This document shows, one piece after another, positions 34,954 to 41,933 of a stretch of DNA of 64,000 nucleotides; position 1 is the stretch's first letter; each line of letters opens with the position of its first letter. The notes beneath the pieces are model-generated. The model was not told the DNA's origin. It saw only the letters and a program-made list of their open reading frames with translations, and searched no databases. A program made the translations under genes and the position numbers. The stretch comes from Pinibacter aurantiacus (GTDB lineage Bacteria; Bacteroidota; Bacteroidia; Chitinophagales; Chitinophagaceae): assembly GCF_019130065.1 (NCBI RefSeq), contig NZ_JAHSPG010000016.1, positions 310,001 to 374,000 of the forward strand, given 5' to 3'.

Positions 34954-37743
34954 ATGATAAAAAAACTGTCGCTTTTAGTATTGTCATTTGCTTGCCTTAC
35001 ATCGCAAGCACAAAATATCAACAACCCAGTATTGCCCAACGTTGCTGATGCTGGTGTTATAAAATACAATGGTGAATACTACATTGGCGGTGTATTCACT
35101 AAAGGGAACTTTTACAGGTCGTCAAATCTTGTAAACTGGGATACCTCCATTCACGTGTTTTCCATGAATAACAACTGGGCAACAAAGTTTGGAATCGGCG
35201 ACGAACAAATACATGCAAACGACATTGTGTACATCAATGGCATGTTTCACATGTACTGGTCAGTAAATTATTGGGGACGGGATAGAAACGTTATTCATAT
35301 CGGCCATGCCGTTTCTCCGAATGTCCTTGGCCCATTTGTGGAACCGCAAAATGATAGCTGGCTCGATAACCGCATCGATCCAAAATTGTTTGTTGATGAC
35401 GATGGTAAGCCTTATTTGTACATGGTTCGCTTTACAGACGGCAACACCATTTGGGTGCGTCCAATGAAAGATCCCGCAACATTTGAAGGCGAGCCAAAAT
35501 ATCTTTTCGCATCATTGCCCAATACTTGGGAAACGGCCGACAACAGGGTAGAAGAAGGACCGTGGGTTATGAAATGTCGTAACAGATATTACTTAATGTA
35601 CAACACCAATCATACTTCAACTGAGTGGGGAAATTATGCGTTGGGCGTATCGGAAGCATCGTCTCCAACAGAATTCAATCACGGTAACAAATATTCATAT
35701 CCTGTCGTGCAAAATAATCAATGGGATATGGATGATAAATATGTTGACCTGCTGAAGTATGAAAACAACGGAACCTTTGACTATACAACAGATGAGCCTG
35801 CCGCAAGATGGAATGCCTCCGCATTTGACATTACAAAATGGCAGCGAGGAAAGGCGGGCTTTGGTGGTGAAGTAATTGAAAACTCTTTCACACGAAAAGT
35901 AAAAACAGTCTGGAAGACCGATCATATCTGGTTGCGCAAAAAGATCACTATTCAAAAAAATAAAATCGGCAATCTTGCTTTGCGCATGAATCATAGCGGT
36001 GCTTCAAAGGTGTATTTGAATGAAACATTGATCTATGATAACAATACATCCAACTACGCGACAATCAATCTTGATGACAAAGCAAAAGCCCTTTTGAAAG
36101 ATGGCGAGAACACGATTGCCATCAGTGCTGATAAAGGCAATCGCTCAGGCTTTATTGATGTCGCGTTGTATAACATGAAAGATGATGTAGCCGATGATAT
36201 ATTGATCACACCGGGCCAGCCAAATATAGTACACGGCCCGAATGGTTTTGATTGGTGGCTCGTATATATGGCGAACAAGAACCGTGAGCGTCGTGCACAA
36301 TACATCAACCAGGTACAATTTTTCGATAAGACATTGTTTGTAGACGGCATTACCTCCGGTAAAACGCCGGGCTATCATCCGGTGCCGTCGCAGCCCACGT
36401 TTGGTGATTTGTTTAATGATAAAGATGTTTCGCTGAGCAATAAGTGGAACATCACTAAAGGCAAATGGCAGATCAACAATCGCGAGTTGACACAAACAAG
36501 TTTGTTCGAGGGGCAAGCATTTATCCAAAGCGATGCAGCATTAGATTATTTGTTTGAAGCTAATGTAAAAATTGAGGAAGGCGATAAAGCCAAAGCCGGC
36601 GTGTATGCTTACAAACAAAGTAACAACAACTGGCTGCGTATCTTTTTCAACGCAGGCACGAAGTCGTGGCAATACGAGTGCCTGGAAAATGGCAAGCAGA
36701 GAACGCAATCATTTGCTCTTGTAAAAGATTTCAACTTCAATGTGTACCACAAAATAACGGTGTACAAAAATACGACTGAGTTCACTGTTAAAATAGATGA
36801 TTTGCCTGCGGCTGGTAACAATGTTATAAAAACAGCATTTGCACAAAAAGGATTGCCGGGGCTTTTTTCACAGAATGCGAAAGCTGCTTTCGATGGCATC
36901 ATTTATACGATCGGTTGGGATGAATTTGATAACAACATTAATGGATGGAACAGTTTGAATAGGGCAACACAACAAAACTGGAAAGTATCAAGTGAAGGGC
37001 TAACTCAATCAAATAGCGCTGGTGAACAGTCAGTCTTCAAAGGCGACAACTTGCAATCGTATGATTTCTCGGTGCAAATAAAAAATACTGATGCAACTGG
37101 AACCGCCGGAGTATATGCCATGTATGCAGATGAAAACAATTTTGTGAGGGCTGCATTTGATTACACAAAACAAAAAGTCGTAGTGTCGGGGAAATTAAGT
37201 GGAGTAGCAATTGACGCGAAAGAAATTTCTCTCGAATATTTACATCCCGAATTTGCCAACATGACCTACAGCGATTTTATGGAAAAACATTTTACTTTCA
37301 AAAATCCTGTGTACATCAACGAGCTGCGATTGAATAAAGACGGTCATTTTAAGACAGACACACTGATCGATAAACTATACGACAAAGTTGATATCTTTTA
37401 TCAAGAGGGAAATAACTGGCATCCACTTGAATACAAAGTTGCGGAATCAGATCACCCTGGTTTTGATAAATTGACTTTCAATACAACAAAAGTTAATGAG
37501 TTAAAATTCACCAACAAGCTTGCAAGCGATCATAATTTTTACATCTACAAACTTTGGATGAACGAGGTATTTAAAACATCCTACAATCTTCGTGTTGTAA
37601 AAAACGCAGAGGGCCTAAAGTTTATTATTGACGGGCGTTTAGGATACGATTGGAAAATGAAATTACCAGCATCCAAAGTAGGACTGTACACTAACAACGC
37701 TTCCGCAAACTTTAACGGAATCACCTTATTTGACCTGAAATAA
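34954..37743 (+). CDS. GH43-like glycosidase with inserted beta-sandwich and C-terminal lectin-like domains
   Basis: A 929-residue secreted protein; MIKKLSLLVLSFACLTSQAQ is the signal (an ATG at 34948 is also possible; GTG 34933 lies in a repeat). The five-bladed propeller of GH43 type has all three acidic catalytic positions: Asp32 in NVADAGVIKYNGEYY, Asp in RIDPKLFVDDDGKPYLY and Glu in RVEEGPWVMKCRNRYY. The propeller appears interrupted at about residues 275-420 by a beta-sandwich (HIWLRKKITIQKNKIGNLAL, DGENTIAISA) before resuming at PNIVHGPNGFDWWLVYM. Two laminin-G/concanavalin-like regions follow to the end. Such enzymes remove arabinose, xylose or galactose; the precise specificity is unknown. 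It is in PUL 2. Confidence 0.82.
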   Translation: MIKKLSLLVLSFACLTSQAQNINNPVLPNVADAGVIKYNGEYYIGGVFTKGNFYRSSNLVNWDTSIHVFSMNNNWATKFGIGDEQIHANDIVYINGMFHMYWSVNYWGRDRNVIHIGHAVSPNVLGPFVEPQNDSWLDNRIDPKLFVDDDGKPYLYMVRFTDGNTIWVRPMKDPATFEGEPKYLFASLPNTWETADNRVEEGPWVMKCRNRYYLMYNTNHTSTEWGNYALGVSEASSPTEFNHGNKYSYPVVQNNQWDMDDKYVDLLKYENNGTFDYTTDEPAARWNASAFDITKWQRGKAGFGGEVIENSFTRKVKTVWKTDHIWLRKKITIQKNKIGNLALRMNHSGASKVYLNETLIYDNNTSNYATINLDDKAKALLKDGENTIAISADKGNRSGFIDVALYNMKDDVADDILITPGQPNIVHGPNGFDWWLVYMANKNRERRAQYINQVQFFDKTLFVDGITSGKTPGYHPVPSQPTFGDLFNDKDVSLSNKWNITKGKWQINNRELTQTSLFEGQAFIQSDAALDYLFEANVKIEEGDKAKAGVYAYKQSNNNWLRIFFNAGTKSWQYECLENGKQRTQSFALVKDFNFNVYHKITVYKNTTEFTVKIDDLPAAGNNVIKTAFAQKGLPGLFSQNAKAAFDGIIYTIGWDEFDNNINGWNSLNRATQQNWKVSSEGLTQSNSAGEQSVFKGDNLQSYDFSVQIKNTDATGTAGVYAMYADENNFVRAAFDYTKQKVVVSGKLSGVAIDAKEISLEYLHPEFANMTYSDFMEKHFTFKNPVYINELRLNKDGHFKTDTLIDKLYDKVDIFYQEGNNWHPLEYKVAESDHPGFDKLTFNTTKVNELKFTNKLASDHNFYIYKLWMNEVFKTSYNLRVVKNAEGLKFIIDGRLGYDWKMKLPASKVGLYTNNASANFNGITLFDLK

Positions 37744-37807
37744 AGATATTAATCAACCATTCGTCCCCGCATAGCCAGCAGGCATAAACAACACAAACAA
37801 GCCATTT

Positions 37808-38938
37808 ATGAAATTACGTTCATTGCTCACCTTTGCCATGTTGGCAACTTGCAGCAGCATGTTTGCCCAAACAAAAACTAACATAGAGTGGAAAGAAAAA
37901 GTATTGATCAACGACGTTCCTGTTTTTAATGATGCGGGAAAAGTATCAGAAGCCGGAGGTACAGACGGAAGGCATCAGGGCCGCTACGGTTCGCAGTATG
38001 CACGATTGCTCAAACTCACTAATGGCACATGGCTCGCAGCGTATACCGTTTCTCGCAATAATGGTTATGCCAGGGATTCAACCGGTGGTCTTGAATTGGA
38101 AGTATCAAAAAGCAACGATAATGGAAAAACGTGGAAGCCGATTTCCGTGATCTCGGATCATGGTCGTGATCTTGACAACGCAGAAATGATCCAGTGCAAA
38201 GACGGTTCTTTGCGCATGGCATGTCGTTCGGTAAGATGGCAGGAATCTTATCTATTGCCGGTCTACAAGAGCAAGGACAATGGTGTAAGCTGGACACGCG
38301 TCAGTATTATCGATCAAAATGAAGGAAGGCCAGGCGAACTTGGTAAGCCAGATAAAGGCGTATACGAACCTCACATGTATTTTCTCGACAACGGAAAATT
38401 ATCTGTGATGTATGCAAACGAAATTCACGTAACGGCAAACCCATCATACAGCCAGATCATCTCGCAAAAAATATCTGATGACAACGGCGCTACATGGGGC
38501 AAGGAAATTTGGGTTGCGTACGAAGAGGGCCACAACGCATCACGCCCCGGCATGCCCGTGTGGACGAAGATGAAAAACGGTCAGTTTATTGTGGTATATG
38601 AAGTATGCGGACCTCAGAAATGCAACATCTATTTTAAAATCAGTAAAGACGGAGTCAACTGGCCAACGGGTTTGGGCACCATCATTCCTGATCAATTGGG
38701 CGGGCCATATATTTTAGCATTGTCAAACGGAAGTCTTGTGGTTACTTCCAACTCCAGCAATTATTCCATCAGTGACGACTTTGGTAAAACATGGCGAACG
38801 ATTGATCAGGCATGGCCAAAAACGCTGTGGGCCTCCATCTATCAACTCGATAAAAACACAATTGGTGCAGTGAACTCAACGTTTCGAGAGGGGGGAGGGA
38901 ATAACATTCAGGTGAGGGTGGGGACAATTAGGAATTAG
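37808..38938 (+). CDS. Sialidase-fold (BNR repeat) exported hydrolase
   Basis: A 376-residue protein with signal peptide (LLTFAMLATCSSMFAQ) and a six-bladed propeller marked by Asp-box repeats: SNDNGKTW, SKDNGVSW, SDDNGATW and SDDFGKTW. N-terminal RYGSQYARLLKLTNGTWLA and the absence of an obvious sialidase Arg triad in the usual FRIP context suggest it need not act on sialic acid. GH93 exo-arabinanases share this fold and would fit beside a GH43-like enzyme, but that is inference. Last gene of PUL 2, 64 bp after the GH43-like gene; a composite repeat covers its stop codon. Confidence 0.8.
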   Translation: MKLRSLLTFAMLATCSSMFAQTKTNIEWKEKVLINDVPVFNDAGKVSEAGGTDGRHQGRYGSQYARLLKLTNGTWLAAYTVSRNNGYARDSTGGLELEVSKSNDNGKTWKPISVISDHGRDLDNAEMIQCKDGSLRMACRSVRWQESYLLPVYKSKDNGVSWTRVSIIDQNEGRPGELGKPDKGVYEPHMYFLDNGKLSVMYANEIHVTANPSYSQIISQKISDDNGATWGKEIWVAYEEGHNASRPGMPVWTKMKNGQFIVVYEVCGPQKCNIYFKISKDGVNWPTGLGTIIPDQLGGPYILALSNGSLVVTSNSSNYSISDDFGKTWRTIDQAWPKTLWASIYQLDKNTIGAVNSTFREGGGNNIQVRVGTIRN

Positions 38939-38951
38939 GAATTTGAAGACG

Positions 38952-39003
38952 AAGGCTTCGGTAATTTGCGTCGCGATGCTGCGACGCAAATTACCGAAGC
39001 CTT
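38952..39003. repeat. Perfect 23 bp hairpin inside the composite repeat
   Basis: Arms at 38952-38974 and 38981-39003 are perfectly complementary around a 6-nt loop; the left begins AAGGCTTCGGTAATTTGCG. It could also terminate transcription of PUL 2, although no T tract follows. Confidence 0.85.
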
Positions 39004-39034
39004 TGTGTTGCTGAAAAAATTAAGTGAATGCGAC

Positions 39035-39121
39035 TTGTCATCCCGAGGAACGAGGGATCTGAGACTTGCTGCATCAGCTTGTTAGAGGAGCGCCCCGATC
39101 CCTCGTTCCTCAGGATGACAA
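39035..39121. repeat. TTGTCATCCCGAGGAACG inverted repeat inside the composite repeat
   Basis: Arms of 25 bp at 39035-39059 and 39097-39121 are complementary with one mismatch; the left begins TTGTCATCCCGAGGAACGAG. Sequences of the type TGTCATCCTGAGGAACGA are, as I recall, common dispersed repeats in Bacteroidota genomes. Confidence 0.85.
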
Positions 39122-39245
39122 GCAGTCTTTCTTTACTAATAGTAATATTATCCTACTACGGCTTTCAACTCCTAATTCCTAATTTCTAATTCCTAATTCC
39201 TCTTCTCTCTTCCTCGTTTCAACAAAAAAACTAATTTTACCCCCT

Positions 39246-39692
39246 ATGCTATCAAACAAAGCGCAGTACGCCATCCATGCATTAACGTATTTGGGTGAGC
39301 GATATCAGCAAGGATATATACCGATCAATCAAATTGCGGAGGAAAGAAAGATTCCCTATAAATTTCTTGAGGCCATTTTATTGGAGTTAAGAAAAGCGGG
39401 CATTTTGGGAAGTCGCACCGGAAAGGGCGGAGGGTACTATCTAACCAAAGCGCCGGAAGAAATTATGCTTGTGCAGATCATGCGGGCTATGGACGGCCCC
39501 GTGGCTTTGCTCCCTTGTGTGAGCAAAGTGTTTTATGAGCCTTGTCGCATTTGCCCCTACCCGGAGCCGAAATGTCCCATCAGAGGTGCTTTTTTAGAAG
39601 TGCGGGATGTTACCTTAAAAGTGCTGGGCGGCAAGTCATTGCGAGACCTTATAAACAGAGATGTAAACTTTCCATCTGATTTTTCTATCTGA
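39246..39692 (+). CDS. Rrf2 family transcriptional regulator next to sulfur assimilation genes
   Basis: A 148-residue winged-helix regulator. The N-terminal domain has the Rrf2 pattern: MLSNKAQYAIHALTYLGERY, INQIAEERKIPYKFLEAILL, and the wing GSRTGKGGGYYL. The C-terminal part has four Cys (91, 100, 103, 110 in PCVSKVFYEPCRICPYPEPKC) that could bind an Fe-S cluster or another metal, or sense thiols. In other bacteria Rrf2 proteins such as CymR and IscR govern cysteine and Fe-S metabolism. Here it lies directly upstream of the cysJ leader region and is the obvious candidate for the palindromes at 39725 and 49333-49402. Confidence 0.92.
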   Translation: MLSNKAQYAIHALTYLGERYQQGYIPINQIAEERKIPYKFLEAILLELRKAGILGSRTGKGGGYYLTKAPEEIMLVQIMRAMDGPVALLPCVSKVFYEPCRICPYPEPKCPIRGAFLEVRDVTLKVLGGKSLRDLINRDVNFPSDFSI

Positions 39693-39724
39693 TAATCAAG
39701 GAAATAAATTTTTTTCTAACAATT

Positions 39725-39768
39725 CCTATTAAAATTATAGGAGATGTAGGGAATAGTCCTTATTTTCG
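39725..39768 (+). promoter_or_regulatory. Operator-like palindrome and -7 box upstream of the cysJ leader
   Basis: CCTATTAAAATTATAGG (39725-39741) is a near-perfect palindrome. After 19 bp it is followed by TATTTTCG (39761-39768), one mismatch from the TAnnTTTG -7 element. The region upstream of the second Cys leader shows a similar palindrome, also 19 bp before TATTTTTG. The palindrome covers the expected -33 region. Binding by the adjacent Rrf2 protein is inferred. Confidence 0.6.
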
Positions 39769-39783
39769 TATCACAAATCGAAT

Positions 39784-39828
39784 ATGGTATTAAATATGTC
39801 ACATAATATATGTTGTTGTTCACGGTAG
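39784..39828 (+). CDS. Cys-rich leader peptide MVLNMSHNICCCSR upstream of cysJ
   Basis: A 14-codon frame begins at ATG 39784 (or 10 codons from ATG 39796) and reads MVLNMSHNICCCSR then TAG. Three consecutive TGT codons (39811-39819) stand near its end. It begins 15 nt after the -7 element and ends 41 nt before a strong terminator that precedes cysJ. This is the arrangement of ribosome-mediated attenuators: with enough Cys-tRNA the ribosome reaches the stop, while starvation stalls it on the Cys codons. A G-rich segment, GGGGGC (39836-39841), can pair with GCCCTT (39870-39875) of the terminator stem. Translation itself is inferred; no Shine-Dalgarno is seen, as is usual in this phylum. Confidence 0.72.
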   Translation: MVLNMSHNICCCSR

Positions 39829-39869
39829 CTTGCCGGGGGGCCGAACATTTATATGTACGTTTTTATATT

Positions 39870-39895
39870 GCCCTTCTCACGAAGGGCTTTTTTTT
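39870..39895 (+). terminator. Intrinsic terminator (attenuator) directly before cysJ
   Basis: GCCCTTC (39870-39876) pairs perfectly with GAAGGGC (39881-39887) over a TCAC loop, followed by eight T. It lies 11 bp upstream of the cysJ start, downstream of the Cys leader. A full-strength terminator at this place would block cysJ unless it is conditional. Confidence 0.88.
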
Positions 39896-39906
39896 AAAAA
39901 TCAGCC

Positions 39907-41781
39907 ATGAGTAACGAACAGTTCACGATAACATCACCATTATTTACTGCTAACGAGAAGCAGCAGGTGCAGCAATTATTACAGAGTTTTGAACCTCAGC
40001 AACTGCAATGGTTAGCTGGGTACTTAACCGGGCTGAACCAGGCAAACAAGCAATTACTTGACCTGTTAAACCAATTTCCTAACGTGCAGGAAACGATCGC
40101 GCCGGCTGAGGTAGCAAACGTTTCGGCCACACCAGTGACCGTTTTGTTTGGTTCCAAATCCGGCAACAGCAAAAGTGTAGCGAAATCTTTACATGAAAAA
40201 TTAGTGGCAAGAGGTTTATCTGTTTCCCTTCAGGACATGAACCAGTACAATGCCACCAAGCTGAAGGACGAAAAATACCTGCTCGTTATCGTTAGTACCC
40301 ACGGCGAAGGCGATCCTCCCCCGGCGGCTGAAGACCTTCACGCATTTATCCATAACCGTAAAGCACCTAAACTTGGCGGCGCAAAATATGCAGTGCTCTC
40401 ATTAGGTGATCAGAGTTATGTTAACTTCTGCCAGACTGGTAAAGACTTTGACAAACGCTTAGCAGAACTGGGCGGCGATAGAATTGCCGACAGGGTAGAT
40501 GCTGACGTGGACTTTGAAGAAGCAGCTGAACAATGGATCGAAAATGTTACCACCAAATTACTCGCACAACTAAATCATACAAACGGTACTTCCGTTGTGG
40601 CAAAATCAACTGTAGCAACAGCGGTAGCGCCCGCAGTGAAGAAAGTTGTTTACAATAGAAAAAATCCTTTTGCAGCAACCGTATTGGAAAAAGTACAATT
40701 GAACGGTCGCGGTTCGCAAAAGAAAACATACCATTTGGAACTGTCACTCGAAGGCAGCGGCTTAACATATTTGCCAGGCGACACCGTTGGTATTTTTGCA
40801 AAAAATAATTCAGCACTGGTAAGCGAAGTGTTGGCACAAACCAAATGGGACGGTGCTTCTACACTCGTTTACAAAGATCACTTACTTCCCCTGGAAGAAA
40901 TTCTTGCAAGTCATATAGAATTGACCACGGTTTCCGGTGTATTGCTGGAAAAGCTGTTGCATTATGCAGAGCAAAAGAAAAATGAAAAAGATGCGGCCGC
41001 ATTAAAAGCCATTCTCGACAACAAAAAAGAATTGGTTGCTTTTCTTTACGGAAAAGATGTACTCGACATCCTCCTTGCTTATGCACACGGCATCACTGCA
41101 GAAGAGTTCATCAATCTTGCGTTACCATTGCAGGCAAGACTGTATTCTATCGCCTCTTCTATCAAAGAACATGAAGACGAAGTGCATTTAACCATCGGCC
41201 AGGTATTGTTTGAAACTGGTAGCAGGGCACGCAAAGGCGTTTGCTCAAACCACGTTGCAGAGTTGTTGAATGTGGGTGATTCAGTAGATGTCTTCATCGA
41301 AAAAAATGAATCTTTCCGTTTACCGGAAAATGAAAATACACCCGTGATCATGGTTGGTCCGGGCACTGGTATCGCGCCTTTCAGAGCTTTCGTTGAAGAA
41401 AGAGCGGCGACAGGAGCAAAAGGAAAAAACTGGTTGTTCTTTGGCGATCGCAATTTCACCACCGACTTTCTTTACCAGCTCGAATGGCAGCGTCACCTGA
41501 AAAGCGGAGCGCTTGCGCACATGAATACTGCGTTCTCCCGCGACACAGACAAAAAAGTTTACGTACAACATCGCCTGCAACAAAACGCAGCGGAAATCTA
41601 TAAATGGCTGAAAGAAGGTGCGCACTTCTACATCTGCGGCGACGCGAAACAAATGGCGAGAGATGTAAGAAACACATTGATCGATATCGTAGAAAAACAA
41701 GCCGCCATTAGCCACGAAGAAGCCGTGCATTTTGTGAAGGAATTGATTAAGGCAGGACGCTTACAAGAAGACGTGTATTAA
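39907..41781 (+). CDS. cysJ: Assimilatory sulfite reductase (NADPH) flavoprotein alpha subunit
   Basis: Delivers electrons from NADPH through FAD and FMN to the CysI haemoprotein for six-electron reduction of sulfite to sulfide. The 624-residue protein has a CysJ-type N-terminal helical region (FEPQQLQWLAGYLTGLNQAN), a flavodoxin domain (VLFGSKSGNSKSVA, STHGEGDPPPAA, SLGDQSYVNFC), an FAD domain (RLYSIASS, GVCSNHVAELL) and an NADPH domain (GPGTGIAPFRAFVEER, FYICGDAKQMARDV). Slightly longer than the E. coli protein. First structural gene of the sulfur cluster, behind the Cys leader and terminator; cysI follows after a repeat-filled gap of 152 bp. Confidence 0.96.
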   Translation: MSNEQFTITSPLFTANEKQQVQQLLQSFEPQQLQWLAGYLTGLNQANKQLLDLLNQFPNVQETIAPAEVANVSATPVTVLFGSKSGNSKSVAKSLHEKLVARGLSVSLQDMNQYNATKLKDEKYLLVIVSTHGEGDPPPAAEDLHAFIHNRKAPKLGGAKYAVLSLGDQSYVNFCQTGKDFDKRLAELGGDRIADRVDADVDFEEAAEQWIENVTTKLLAQLNHTNGTSVVAKSTVATAVAPAVKKVVYNRKNPFAATVLEKVQLNGRGSQKKTYHLELSLEGSGLTYLPGDTVGIFAKNNSALVSEVLAQTKWDGASTLVYKDHLLPLEEILASHIELTTVSGVLLEKLLHYAEQKKNEKDAAALKAILDNKKELVAFLYGKDVLDILLAYAHGITAEEFINLALPLQARLYSIASSIKEHEDEVHLTIGQVLFETGSRARKGVCSNHVAELLNVGDSVDVFIEKNESFRLPENENTPVIMVGPGTGIAPFRAFVEERAATGAKGKNWLFFGDRNFTTDFLYQLEWQRHLKSGALAHMNTAFSRDTDKKVYVQHRLQQNAAEIYKWLKEGAHFYICGDAKQMARDVRNTLIDIVEKQAAISHEEAVHFVKELIKAGRLQEDVY

Positions 41782-41785
41782 AAAG

Positions 41786-41915
41786 CAGAACGCAGATGAC
41801 GCAGATTGTCATGATTTGCGCTGATCTTTTAAACAAGAAATCTAAAAGTAATCTAAACAGGAAACTGATTCAAAATCTTAATAAATCTTGAGAATCATGA
41901 AAATCAGCGTTCCTC
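41786..41915. repeat. Intergenic inverted repeat between cysJ and cysI
   Basis: The left arm begins CAGAACGCAGATGACGCAG (41786 onward) and continues ATTGTCATGATTTGCGCTGATC. The right arm (41873-41915) carries AATCATGAAAATCAGCGTTC. It starts 5 bp after the cysJ stop and ends 18 bp before the cysI start. It belongs to the same family as 28441-28544 and 34793-34937. Confidence 0.75.
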
Positions 41916-41933
41916 TCTAACCATCAACTTGTT

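Larger units (their letters stand above)
38925..39202. repeat. Composite intergenic repeat, outer TTAGGAATTAGG-type arms
   Basis: The outer left arm (38925-38944, CAATTAGGAATTAGGAATTT) overlaps the last codons of the sialidase-fold gene. The right arm (39167-39202) is built of CCTAATTCCTAATTTC units. Between them lie two further, unrelated inverted repeats (38952-39003 and 39035-39121). The whole 307 bp gap before the Rrf2 gene is therefore repeat sequence apart from a short stretch just before 39246. Confidence 0.8.
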
